This document shows, piece after piece, positions 12,253 to 23,019 of a stretch of 64,000 nt of DNA. Each line of letters opens with the position of its first letter. Within the stretch, counting starts at the first letter, position 1. The stretch is from NCBI RefSeq assembly GCF_000149955.1, contig NC_030986.1, positions 5,435,624 to 5,499,623 of the forward strand. Reading direction: 5' to 3'. Made by a program: the position numbers and the translations under genes. The notes under the pieces are model-generated. The model saw only the letters and a list, made by a program, of their open reading frames with translations. It was not told where the DNA came from and did no database searches. The DNA is from Fusarium oxysporum f. sp. lycopersici 4287. Its lineage: Eukaryota; Ascomycota; Sordariomycetes; Hypocreales; Nectriaceae.

Positions 12253-14948
12253 TTAAAAGGCATGACCCATAGCCATACTCGTGAAATCCATCTTCAGCAA
12301 CGAAATCAGTTCCTGCAACGGCCCGCTCAAAACATTCAAACTACACTCATCTCCCTCAGCATGTTGAATAAGCTCACTCAACACCATACAAGATCTGTTA
12401 CAAATCGGAAAAAAGAAGCCTCCTAATCTGACACAAGGAGCTCCTCGCTCAGCTAATCGCTGTCCGAGGACAAAGATATCCATCGCAGTTAACTCGGGGA
12501 TACATTTGCCGTTTTCGACGTGCTTCATCATTGTGGATGCTTTTTTGAACTTTCGTTCACAGGTGATGCAGTCGATATTTTTGCTGGGATTGGGATTGCG
12601 AGCTGCTTTGTCTTTCTGCTTGTCTTCGTGTGCTCGTGCTCCGACGGCGAATTCAAGCCAGTGGTCAAAGTCCCCAACGACGGTATCGACGACTTTGGAT
12701 TTGGGCTGATGTTTCTAAAAGGGCCAAGTCAACACTGTGATAGTTATGGATACAAAGGTTACTTACCTCAAGAGCAGACCTGGCCTTGAAATACATCTCA
12801 CACGTAATGCAACGATTATGAGCTTCCACCTCATGATTAATGCGTTCCGTGCCAGTTTCGAAAGACTGCCCACAGTTCTTGTAGTTACAATCTCTCAAGA
12901 AATATTTCACCTCAAAGAAGAAGGGGAAATCTTGAGCATCGGGATATGATTCAGAGACATTGGATGCTGGTGTGTCTGTGCTGCCTTGAGTGTCTAATAG
13001 TTTCCAGATAATGTGTCTGGTAGATGAGTTGGAATAGAGTTCTCCCCGTACGCCATAGTCTATATAACCTGGAGATTCAAATACTTGCACCAAGCCTCCT
13101 GTTAAACCACTTCTTGATCCTGACCCTAGTACTTTGCCGCACCCTCGAGTCCAAAGTTTCTTCATTCTCAGATGAAACCTCAGTATCGATATCCCCATCT
13201 TGTGTGCGGTTCAGACCACAGCATTCCGAGTGACTAGCTGCCGCCGCAGGAAGGCCCAAGAGCCTCGCCTCCAAAAGCCCAACCTTTGCCTCCCGAATTA
13301 TATCTGCAGCAACCACTTCCTGCTCACCTGTCGCTCTTCTCTTCCAGTAAAACACTTGATTTGGATCCATAGGCTGAACACCAAGATACCCTGGCACTGC
13401 ATCGCTGAAGCCACATTCTTGTCGTCCACGAGCGCCGATGTGTACTTGAGCATGGGCTGAAGCAGCCTCATGCTGAGTTGATTCGCTTGTACTGGAGTCG
13501 GTGCACTCGGCGTCACAGTAGTTGAGAACCATTCCTGGGTTCCGGTCCTTTCTACCCATGATGACTAGTCTGCCGACCCCAGCTCCGGGAATAGAACCAC
13601 TAGGACAGCACCAGGCATGTTTCATCATGACCTCATGCGTAGTGTCATGAGTTCCTTGTCGAGACATCATTTCAGTTTGCCCTTCAGAAGTACAGCTTGG
13701 GAAGCGCTTTTTGAGTTTATCCTCATCGAAAGTGATACCCAGATGGGAAGAGAGTTGTTGCACCATCCACGCGAGAGGAGCGTGCACAAGGCCTTCTTGC
13801 TGTCCAAGCTTACCCATGTTACCGTGATCGCCTAGAAAGAAAACCTGATGGACGTTGTGTCCACACATGTAAGTTGGACTATAAGGACTTCTTGTTTCGT
13901 GCAAAGCCAGAGCGTGAAAAGCATACTTCACATCTGTCCAAAGCATTAGCTCTTGTCAACACCGTTATACCAGATTATGTCAATAATCACTATTTGGAAC
14001 ATGGTCTATGACCTTGTTCTTGTACTTGCTTCGATGAAGATAAGACAGTGGCTTCGCGATACCAAATAGTGGAATACCCAGCGAGCCAACTGTGTCAAAA
14101 CAGCACAAGGCATCGACCTGAACATCATCCCAAACTTAAGAATGTTAGAGCAATCAGCTGAGGTGNNNNNNNNNNNNNNNNNNNNNNNNNNNNNNNNNNN
14201 NNNNNNNNNNNNNNNNNNNNNNNNNNNNNNNNNNNNNNNNNNNNNNNNNNNNNNNNNNNNNNNNNNNNNNNGATCCCTTCTTGCCACGCCGTCATACAAC
14301 GCCTTGAAAACTCCGTGCCTCCGTCACGATCAGACCTAGACATTCCATGATCATTGCTAGATATCGAGCAGCCCATGCGCCTGAGGATCATCTTTAGTCT
14401 TTATAGGGTCGCGAATCAAATGGAGGTTCCCTGACTTACCTCGAGAGTAGCCACAAAAGATGATACTGTCACCCTTGTTGTAGTCATCCGCAATATTCCC
14501 TATATATTGTTAGTTCTTCTCCTATGGTAATACTCGAGTTGGATGCGGGAAGCTTACTATAGGCGGTTATGACGTTTCGACGTGTACCCCAACCACCAAG
14601 ACCTGCAACAAGTGAGTCAGGACATGAAAGAATAAGGGAAAAACTATTTGTAACTGACCCCCGAGAATCTTGTCTGTTAAGTCATCAGTCCCTACTCCAT
14701 TGACACGAATCTTTCGAACGTCCTCGCCCTTGGAAATGAGATCTGGCAAGCTGGATACCACGGTCTCTTTTGAGCTTTTGACGCTACCATGCCATGTGCC
14801 TACATAAGTCAGTCATGAGGACAGTTTTGGTGGTTAACAGCGTTCTCATACCATCGAAAGCAACGAACAGGAGTTTGGGCGAGCCTTGTTTCTCTCTTTT
14901 GTGTCGAGCATACTTCGATTGTCCAGGAAGATGGGAGAGAATCGCCAT
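12253..14948 (-). CDS. DUF2235-type alpha/beta hydrolase with C-terminal zinc-finger-like modules
   Basis: Multi-exon minus-strand gene interrupted by an assembly gap (14166-14271). The start is MAILSHLPGQ at 14948. Exon 1 joins through a 51-nt intron to give FVAFDGTWHG, the N-terminal signature of DUF2235 hydrolases, a family related to Tle1-type phospholipases. Later exons give GGLGGWGTRRNV and the nucleophile elbow GYSRG. After the gap come CFDTVGSLGIP and KYAFHALALHE, with FLGDHGNMGK beyond. The C-terminal part differs from the usual family. It carries Cys/His pairs (CITCEMYFKARSALEKH; CITCERKFKKASTMMKHVENGKC) and ends with FPICNRSCMVLSELIQHAE, matching modules in the neighbouring C2H2 genes. 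A frame change near 13000-13085 is bridged by a candidate 91-nt intron (GTATTT to ATTAG). The exact join is uncertain, so two separate genes or a frameshift remain possible. An in-frame TGA just before the gap also needs an intron or missing sequence. Confidence 0.7.
14166..14271. other. Assembly gap (106 N)
   Basis: Run of undetermined bases inside the DUF2235-type gene. The coding sequence between the GYSRG exon and the CFDTVGSLGIP exon is partly lost here. Confidence 1.
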
Positions 14949-16022
14949 TACAATGGAACAGTTATAGCTTAATAACAACGGGAGTTTAACAGCTACTGTT
15001 CATGAAACGAACGAAATATATTAAGCGAGAGACTATTAGGAAGATAATTTCGTTGGGATATCAACTTGAAGAGAAAACATGGACCCCAAGCAGATAAAGT
15101 TAGGTTTAAATAAACCGAAACATAAACCAGGCTGTGGAAAACTCCCTTCTTTCAGCCAATCTTTCAGCTTATCCTATGATCTCAATGGCGGTGCAAGGCA
15201 AAATCGGCTCCCTCTGCCTTAACTTAAGTCCGAAAGCCTTATTAGCAATCCTTCAACACTGCTGAATTGCACTTCTGCCTGTCTCGCTAGTCAATATGAC
15301 ATAGGTGTGAAAGCCTTTTGGGGGCTGCTATGGATATTAAACTAACTCAGTGACCCGGAACAAAAGCAGCGGGAAGATTTGGGGGCTATTTCTCCATCCA
15401 GAAACTCTTAGTTCGTGATTGATAGAGTATTTCTAACAGGGCTGTCAGCTCTGACGATTTGAGGCTGTGAATTCCTGCTGATTCAAAACTGCGAACGCCA
15501 TATGTCGATAGTGTGACTTGGCAGCGGGTCGCTGGTGACATTGCCTCGCATCCATTTTCACGGATCGCCAGAAAAGCGGCCATTCTGTTATCACCGAAAG
15601 ACGTTGAGGCTATGCACAATGTTTCGGCGATTAATGTACTCCACCAACCGTTTAGCCAGGAACGAGGTTGTACGGATAACTCTTAGTTCATCTCTAGGTA
15701 TCTTTCCACTGTAAATGTAAGCTGAGCGTTCGCTGACCATCTCGGTGCAGCACTGCCTCATGGATGGACAAATTGCATTTTCAAGCGACCTTTTGCCATT
15801 TTGCTTACGAATAATGAATGCGCTTTGATCTGGTTTTATTGTTCTCCTTCTGTGGTTTTCTGATATAATCCGCGCGGTGTCCAGATATTACTATGTATCT
15901 CGTCGAAACAGTGAACGCTGCAATGGGCGCCAAGTGCCAAGGCAAGTCAGGATTCAGCGAGATACTCAACACAGACAGTAACTGAAGGGACAGATAATAT
16001 GAAATAGAAGGACTCATGTATT
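14949..16022. other. Intergenic
   Basis: Upstream region of the DUF2235-type gene. Only short chance frames; nothing recognised. Confidence 0.5.
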
Positions 16023-16760
16023 TCATCGACTCCAGCCAGGCTGATGTGGCACAGAATTCCAGTGCCGACTCTGCTCCTCTTTCGCATCAAACTCGTCCCG
16101 AATCCCAAGATCATCCACAATCTGACACAAGATCAGATAAGCAATATCACACTTATCATTGCTTAAAGGATTGGTCTGCATCAAATCGTTATCCTCCATC
16201 ATTCTTTTGAAGTCCACACCACGATACGGACTCATCTCAGGAGCAAGGCCCCACCGTCTTCCGGGATTCCCGCGAAACTCAACAAGCTTCTGAACGGATA
16301 TCGCATCAGGCTCCCAGCTCAGAGCCAAGACTTGAGGTATCTTGTAACAGTATGTTACTTCAACCACCCGAAGAAGTCATCGATTTCCGTAATGGATTGG
16401 TTGTCGTATTGTTCTTCCGTCATGCATCTAAGCTTTCCCTCTTGCTTTGCTGTCTCGACGTTCCGTTCGAGTTCACTGAAAATGATCTTTGTTGTGATTA
16501 CCAGACCATTGGTTGCATCATCCGCTTCATGGTTGGCGTTGACATGATGCCGTCTGGTCTTTCGTAGATAATATTGTGCTGCACTTCAGCCCATTGAAGG
16601 GGTACTATGCACTAGGGCCATCATAGTTGAAAACCGGTGATGTGGTTTTCAATTTGTTCGGTTGTAAAGTTCCGTTTTGCGTGCGATGCATTGGGGAAAA
16701 CTGTTGTGGTAGAAGTCCCATCATCAGGCAATGGAACTGACGATTAACTTATGTAGCAAG
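16023..16760 (-). pseudogene. Coding-like relic, family not recognised
   Basis: Several protein-like segments on the minus strand lie in different frames and do not join by good splice sites. One near 16760-16635 contains DDGTSTTTVFPNASHAKRNF and stops at TGA. One near 16570-16356 contains ATNGLVITTKIIFSELERN and ends FFGWLK at a TAA. One at about 16340-16023 contains RRWGLAPEMSPYRGVDFKRM and IAYLILCQIVDDLGIRDEF. Composition and length look like former exons. Either a gene with unusual introns or a decayed one; I favour decay. It lies directly downstream of a C2H2 gene whose own C-terminus is frame-disrupted, so it may be the end of that gene. Confidence 0.35.
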
Positions 16761-17038
16761 GTGTATTACATGTTCTTCTTATGTGACATGAATGATGTCC
16801 CAAACCTTAGACTTCCATATGTTCTGAATCCTCCTGCAATATAACGCATCGCTTCGCTTCATGACCTTCCCATCGTTTGCTCAAGCTTCCTATGACTTGC
16901 GAATCAAAAAGCCTGTAATCAGCGACTGGGTCTTCTTATTCTCAGGCACCTGTGCAGGTGTTGGTCTGGGTGGATATGGCGCAGATATCACAGGTCTTGT
17001 AGTCGGTGTAACTCGAGTTACCGGGATAACGTCTGTGT

Positions 17039-18471
17039 TCAAGGGACTCTTTCCGCCACCACAGGAGCAACCCTGCTGATGGGAACTTCGCGGCGCATTT
17101 CTATCTTCACTTGTATAGGTGCCGGGATAGTAGGTGGCGGAGTCGGTTCTCGCTTCACCGGCGCTGGGACATGCACCGGCTGCTCGACCACAGGGGGCTT
17201 GACTACATGAGTTTCACGGTGCTGAAGAGACTTGTTAGCAAACTCTCACAATAGTACAGGGCCTAGAGCACTCACCTCAGTAAGCTCCCCGCTCGAAATG
17301 AAGAACCGATAGCAAACACCACATCTATGATGAAGCTCTGCATCGTGCTGTTTTCTCAGCTCGACGCTCTTGAAAGTTCGCCCACAGGGACCACACGCCA
17401 TGTGCTCCAACCACAAATGGTCACAGAACTCCTTTTCCGTTCCAAAGGGGACTTTGGGATCACAGTGGTCGCAGATATACATCCCAGGCTTCAAAGAAAT
17501 ACCAGACATGACGTGCTTTTGTTTCTTAGCCGGACTACCAAAGTTGGTCTTGCAAGCACAACAGTAAGTACGCTCATGCTTATCTCTCTGATGCTGTATC
17601 AGCGCAGCTGCTTTTCCGAAACTCCTGTGGCAAACGTTACATCGGAAAGTTGAGCTTTTCTCTTCTCAATCGGCTCCNNNNNNNNNNNNNNNNNNNNNNN
17701 NNNNNNNNNNNNNNNNNNNNNNNNNNNNNNNNNNNNNNNNNNNNNNNNNNNNNNNNNNNNNNNNNNNNNNNNNNNNNNNNNNNNNNNNNNNNNNNNNNNN
17801 NNNNNNNNNNNNNNNNNNNNNNNNNNNNNNNNNNNNNNNNNNNNNNNNNNNNNNNTTCTTGGTGTAGACCGTTGCAGTGGGTTGCTACAACGCTATGGAT
17901 GAGTTGAAGATTGCAACCTGATTCGCAGCGACCGTTCTCCAGATGATCCATCATTCTTGAGTGAGTGAAAAACCGCTTCTCGCAACCGATGCAGCAAATG
18001 GGAGTTTTTGTATGGCTGCTTTTATGCTAGGAAGATCGGTCAGATCAGAATTTTACCTATCCAGAGAAAGGTACTCACTCTGTGCAGCTGCGACTCTGAG
18101 GGGAAGCCTTCATCGCATGCGTAACATATGAAGTTACAATGCCATTTGGAGGTGTGTCGTTCTATATCTGCACTGCTTTGAAAGGATCTGCGACATTCGC
18201 TGCAATGTGGGTTGGAGGCCGCCTTCGCTTCTGAGGTTGAGAGATCATGACTAGAACCCTGGGCGACTTGGGGTTCTGAGTTGGATTCTTCTTCGCCGCC
18301 TGATTCGCAAGATTGATATTCTTCTGAGTCTTCAGAGCCTGATTCCTCTGACCCAGATTCTTCCTCCTCGGAAATCTGCTCTTCCTTGGTATGCGTATCG
18401 ACGACTATGCATTGATCGGCGGAGAAAGGTTCCCCCTCTTCAAGCTTGATGCGCTTGCACGCACGCTCCAT
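17039..18471 (-). CDS. C2H2 zinc-finger protein (copy B), interrupted by gap, C-terminus frameshifted
   Basis: The start MERACKRIKLEEGE at 18471 is followed by a very acidic stretch (residues 30-75, many Glu/Ser). Fingers in order: HCSECRRSFQSSADIERHTSKWH, then a finger joined through an intron of GTGAGT to CTAG, then the module CIGCEKRFFTHSRMMDHLENGRC. After the 178-base gap: CNVCHRSFGKAAALIQHQRDKH, CCACKTNFGS, CDHCDPKVPF, CGPCGRTFKS and CGVCYRFFIS. The last is completed across a GTGAGT-TTCAG intron to give ELTEHRETH. A Pro-rich tail (PAPVKREPTPPP) runs to a TGA at 17039. Just before that stop another frame opens at about 17050 and continues protein-like to 16890 (TRPVISAPYPPRP; KTQSLITGFLIRK), matching the tail of copy C, so a one-base shift near 17045-17060 is likely. 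Probably nuclear and DNA-binding when intact. Targets unknown. Confidence 0.7.
17678..17855. other. Assembly gap (178 N)
   Basis: Undetermined bases inside C2H2 copy B, between the LENGRC module and the CNVCHRSF finger. Confidence 1.
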
Positions 18472-18751
18472 TATTGAAGTGGATGAGGCAGCTGTAGTCT
18501 CAGCAGTTCAGTAGGTCTTGCTTGAGTACAACGGGAAGAAGATGGAGTTTGTGTGGAGACTAGCGACGTTTTCATGAGCGTTGCCAACAAATCAACGTTG
18601 CTTTTTCTAATGAGGATGTTCGCGAAAGCACTCGTTGATTGGGTTTCGGTTAACTGCTAATCACGGAATCGTCGGCGGGACAATAGCCAAACATTAATTC
18701 GACCAAGCTACCCTACAACCCGCAGAGATCCTTCTAGAAACCTTGATTGTG

Positions 18752-20030
18752 TCAAAGCCAAAATAATTCACAGTTTATTAGGAGACTCGTGATTTCAGGA
18801 GGTTGCTCAAACACATCGAAACCGTCCAAACCCTTGGTCTCTTTTGCACAAAACGAACTGATATACCTAACAGCCTCTGCTATGTTCGCAACTATCCCAT
18901 CCCTTTCCCTAGCTCTTCTTGCGTAGCAGCCGCTCATGCCTTTGCTGCCAAAAAGCTCGCAATCAAACTTTGACTCCTATCAATTGTCTTTTCCCCCTTA
19001 GGCCTCGTATTTGCTACAGCGCATCTCGGTGGATATGTCTCAAATATAACCGATGCATGAGCTGTCACTGACTTTGTCCGAGGGCCTTCTGTTTTCACCG
19101 AAGGGTTGACCTCCTTTGGAGAAGCAACTCTGTCCAAAGGAGCTTCTGGGCTTGCTTAAGATTTATCTTTGGTAATGGCTGTTGGGATAGAAGTAACGGT
19201 TAGAAACTCTCTCTTCACGGGTGTCGCTGGAACCGTCGGCAAGACCGGTTGGCCATGTCGATTTCATGCTTCAAGATATAGAGTAGATGTGTCAGGCCCG
19301 CTGCTTCTTGCCAGTTCCTCAGGGCGCAGATTCTCAATTCCATGTGGCGGAATAGAAGAGACAGAGTCTCGAATTCGACGTCGCAACCTGGAAAAGTCAT
19401 GTTCAGGCCAGGACCGGAAGCTTGGTCGTTTCCGTGATAGTACTTGGGCAGTACTTTAGCGAGGAACACGGAATTGAAGCCTGACTTGCATCGGTTTCCT
19501 TCAAGATGATACATCATCTGTGAGTACGAGATGCATCTGTGCTCGCATACTGGGCACTGAATTGGACTCACGCGATGCGATGATAAATGCTGGGAGGACA
19601 AACCAGGTTACTCATCGAGTTAGACGGCGGCGATTGAGGACTGACCTTCTTGAGACCTATGGACGCTTCAAACCCTATTTCACGCGCGAAACATAGGAAT
19701 TTATCCCAATGCCATTTGGAGTTATGCGCCGCTTGCTCGCTGGCGTCATTGAAGACTATTCGACAGGGCATGCAGTGAAGCGTCTAGCATGCTGTGAGCA
19801 AGAACACTTGTTCTTCCACCATGGCAATCGTGCGGTTTATGTTCTGGGCCCCAGTAGCGCCAGACGCGTCTTGGCCATAGTCTGGAAATTGTCGGGGAGC
19901 ATGGGCAGCGCTCTCAGAAGAGTCGGGACCAATTGGGTATTGATAATGTTGAACAGCAGTGTTCGGCACGCTGGTAGGCTGCTTCCAGACAGCGCCATAG
20001 GCGACTCGGTCGCAGGCCGCTGAGACTTTG
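18752..20030 (-). pseudogene. Decayed C2H2 zinc-finger paralogue (copy C)
   Basis: Same architecture as copy B but broken. The frame from about 19969 (NTAVQHYQYPIGPDSS) is cut by TAG at 19784-19786, and the same frame continues HCMPCRIVFNDASEQAAHNSKWH, aligning with the first finger of copy B. In the next finger the second Cys is gone: CFAREIGF stands where copy B has CYACDEGF. The intron after this finger is at exactly the same place as in copy B (GTCAGT to CCCAG). The module CEHRCISYSQMMYHLEGNRCKSG follows, then FPGCDVEFETLSLLFRHME, after which the frame fails. A further frame gives QPVLPTVPATPVKREF, and later SQSLIASFLAAKA, matching the tail of copy B. The last open piece ends at 18752. 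Shared intron position plus stops and lost Cys make a paralogue in decay the best reading. Confidence 0.65.
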
Positions 20031-20077
20031 GAAGCCCGACCTGTATCTAGACATAATTTTATAGTCGAGGTCAGAAA

Positions 20078-20240
20078 CCTATTCTGCCCGGCGATGGTGA
20101 TACAGCATTGCCAATTTGATAGACCTCATATTTGACCCCGATGAGCAAGTATCGGCCTCAAGATGAGACATCATGACGGAATCGGAGATGAATATCATGT
20201 CACATCCAAGGCATTTTATGCTCTTTGGTATGAGAATGTT
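20078..20240 (-). pseudogene. Isolated zinc-finger module fragment (copy E)
   Basis: A single minus-strand frame encodes KSIKCLGCDMIFISDSVMMS followed by HLEADTCSSGS. It matches the module CLGCSRMFISHSAMVLHLEANTCESGS of the gene just upstream nearly residue for residue, then stops. No finger precedes it. It looks like the remainder of a partial tandem duplication. Confidence 0.6.
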
Positions 20241-20313
20241 AGTATTTTGGGCTAAACTAGGAAGATCACTGAACTACTATTGTACTAAGTGAGCATGCGC
20301 TGCTCGAAAAGCT

Positions 20314-21064
20314 CTAGCTGTATTGAATACTTTGCTGTATATGGCCGAAAAGCGAGTCATAATCAGAGATACTCGCGTCACAGCTCTCACTTCGACATGC
20401 TGCAGCAGAGCGCTCAACATGTTAAAATACGCTCCGCAGCTTTCGCAGTCAAAGTCATCGTCGTGGTCATGATTCCAGCGCCCATGGATCTCGTAGTAGT
20501 CCCAAACCCACCCTCTGATGGAATCTCTGTCGGAGCCCGACTCGCAAGTGTTCGCCTCAAGATGGAGCACCATGGCCGAATGAGAGATGAACATCCTTGA
20601 ACATCCGAGGCATTCGACGGTTTTCGCGGCGTGGGTCTTGCGGTGCTATAAAAGGATAAGTATGAAGTGAGAGAGATAGGACAGTAGTCAGGAAGACCAA
20701 CGTTGATTAGGTTTGATCGCGATTTGAAGAATCGGCCGCAGGTTCGGCATTTATCATGAACATCCACATCATGATCCAGAAGATCGTAATCGTTAGAGAA
20801 GTATTCATCACATGGAATACAAGCATGGTGGTCTTTTATCAGATGATTCTTCAGATCATCCTCTGAACTGAAGTCGGGCTCCCGATAGCAGTGAGTACAT
20901 ATATTATGTCGTGTAGAGTTCTCGATGTGCTGTTCCTTTGCACGTTCATGAGGAAAGTGTCTTTCACAACGCCCACAATATGTTCGAGGGTGCACGGCTC
21001 CGATGTGTTGGTGCAGGGAATTCTCTAGGCGGAAATGCCTGTCGCAAGGAGGACAATAAGGCAT
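20314..21064 (-). CDS. C2H2 zinc-finger protein (copy D)
   Basis: Starts MPYCPPCDRHFR at 21064. Exon 1 (21064-20702) encodes five fingers: CPPCDRHFRLENSLHQH, CGRCERHFPHERAKEQH, CTHCYREPDFSS, CIPCDEYFSND and CRTCGRFFKSRSNLIN. The last is completed after a GTTGGT-TATAG intron by HRKTH in exon 2 (from 20645). The module CLGCSRMFISHSAMVLHLEANTC follows, then CESCGAYFNMLSALLQHVE. After that a GTGAGA-TACAG intron (56 nt) gives a short C-terminus ending at 20314. Without splicing the frame ends at 20277. A third reading, one base missing after QHV, would continue in a frame that looks more like the family (SESCDASIS), so a one-base deletion is also possible. Probably a DNA-binding regulator, but no target is evident. 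A (GA)n microsatellite lies upstream. Confidence 0.75.
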
Positions 21065-21430
21065 TTTCGACTTCGCTAGGTTGATGCCATAATCTTAGGG
21101 CTAGAAATGGGATCTGAAGAATGGACTAGACTTGAATTAAGTCTTGCAATAGAGAGAGAGAGAGAGAGAGGGGACTGGTGGGATGATAAGAACATGAGTG
21201 ATTCAATGTTTGTGGTTGAAGGTAATGTGGTTTAGGGGAATATTAAGCTTTGATTGGACCCGCAAGGACTGCGTTTGTCAAACAGCAAACGGTTTTTTGA
21301 AACCTGTACTACCTTGTTGATTAGTTTTTGTTATTCAGAACACTTGTGTAACTGTCTGCCTAGCAATGTATCCATGTAAGCTGGCCAATGATATCAAGCC
21401 CTAACATTAAGTAAACCGTAAGGTGCCATT
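21065..21430. other. Intergenic with microsatellite
   Basis: Promoter side of copy D and 3' side of the phosphatase gene. Apart from the (AG)n tract nothing is recognised. Confidence 0.5.
21150..21171. repeat. (AG)n microsatellite
   Basis: About ten uninterrupted AG units on the plus strand, about 90 bp upstream of the start of C2H2 copy D. Confidence 0.95.
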
Positions 21431-23019
21431 TCACAGAGGAACATCACCGGAGCATCGTCCCTTGACAAGACTAGCATCCTTCCCTGTCAACCCATCAAAA
21501 TACTTCAACAGTGTCTTCACAGGCACCATCTCCATCCTGCCCAGATCCGGATGCGAAGACGTCAACGTCTTTCCACTCCAAAGAACTCTAACAAAGTACT
21601 CCTCCTTCTTCTTATACAGCTCAAAAACAACCTCACTCCCCATACCAGGCCAGACCATCACATCGATCTGAAGAATACTCAACAATCGACTGATAGAACC
21701 ATCGTGGGCAAAGTTGTGCAAGTATAACAGATCTTGTTTGCCGGCTATGACGGCGCGGAAGTGGCTTGCTAGCTCGGCTATCCATACACCCCATGATGTA
21801 GCGGATGCAGCCAGGGATTCGGGTGCGTCGCGGTACATTTGGGAGTATTCCCATTGGCCGAGACGGTAGACTGTGTCAGCAAGCTTTTGGTCAACGCATG
21901 TTGTTGAGTTCTTTCCGTTGACTAATTTACAGGGGAAGGGCTTCTTGTGGCATTGGCGGGCGGAGAGGTTATCGTAGTAGTGATCGAAGCTCTCATGGAA
22001 CCCAACATCATTAGATGGTACACCAGAGATGTCGTCGAGCGTCTTGTAAAGATCCTTTGTCTTGTCAAGATGCTTTTGCCACTCTTTGTTAGAAGAAGAC
22101 TTGATAGCGCTAGTCAACTGGCTTCCAACACTGCACTTGTACTGCGGCTCCAGACTATCCACGCCAGCTTGTTGGATAAGCAACGGGACAGATTCTGTGG
22201 TCTGATACATGCCGTTAATGAACATACCAGCAACCTGACTCGTAATCTGGTTATTGGTAACTCTGAACATGACTTTACTCCGCCAATCTTCCTTGCGGCC
22301 TGGGATGAATTTCAAAAGATCGTGGTAGACTTCGTAGAGGTCTTTTCCGTGGACCCAAGAATCATCGAGACCTTCGGCTGTGATTTGAGGAAATTGGCAG
22401 GATCCGATCCATCCGGAAGGGATGAAGGGGTTGATTTCGGAGGTGAATCCTTTCCAGTAACCTTGGGCGTTGGGTTTGGGAGATTCAGTAAATTGGCGGC
22501 CGAAATAGTAGAGGCCTTGATTATCGCAGTTCCACTGGTATGGCTCAACTGGGAAAGCGTTTGCTGCGTATGGAGTACGCTTGTGATGTCTTTGAATCTG
22601 ATGAAAGTCAGTCACCTTATCATATCTGAGCATAGAACACTACTGACCACTTCGACATATTGCAACTCATATTCCTTGGAAGCCTTCTTGTACTCCCTCT
22701 TCCTCGCATGAGGCATGTTACACCAATTATACGTGCCATACTTGTCATCCGACGTGTGCGACGAGTCATAAATAAACCCCCAAGTACCCTTCCCATCCAA
22801 CACCTTATCAAGATCATTAACCTGACTAGAGCTCGGAGGAAACCACTTCATATTTGGGTCATTTCCCAATACCGGCGCTGCCGCAAGGAGGCCGAGTAGC
22901 GAGCTTTTAGGTAAGGACGCCATATCTGCGTATTGTCTCAAAACGAAGAAGGTGCCGAAGGAGAAGACTGCTGTAAGGACGAGTAGTCTCCCTCTGCAGC
23001 GGAACCAGGAAAGCGTCAT
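21431..23019 (-). CDS. Histidine acid phosphatase (histidine phosphatase clade 2), membrane-anchored or secreted
   Basis: Two exons, 23019-22648 and 22597-21431, joined by a 50-nt intron (GTCAGT to CATCAG), give about 512 residues. The start MTLSWFRCRGRLLVLTAVFS carries a basic N-terminus and a hydrophobic segment at residues 11-27, so it is a type II signal anchor or uncleaved signal peptide. The intron splits just before the catalytic motif: spliced YVEVIQRHHKRTP carries the phosphorylated His of the RHGxRxP motif, here with His in place of Gly. The distal acid is in HNFAHDGS (HD motif) near residue 420. Possible N-glycosylation sites include NST in KNSTTC. The family hydrolyses phosphate monoesters; fungal members sit in the secretory pathway or cell surface. 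The substrate cannot be told from sequence. Confidence 0.9.

Noticed and set aside
13200..13835. Plus-strand frames opposite the DUF2235-type gene
   Set aside because: Antisense shadows of a minus-strand gene with clear motifs.
21150..21171. GA repeat as a possible CRISPR or array
   Set aside because: Simple dinucleotide microsatellite without spacers.
21947..22711. 254-codon plus-strand frame opposite the acid phosphatase
   Set aside because: Antisense to a gene with RHHKRTP and HD motifs; no domain of its own.
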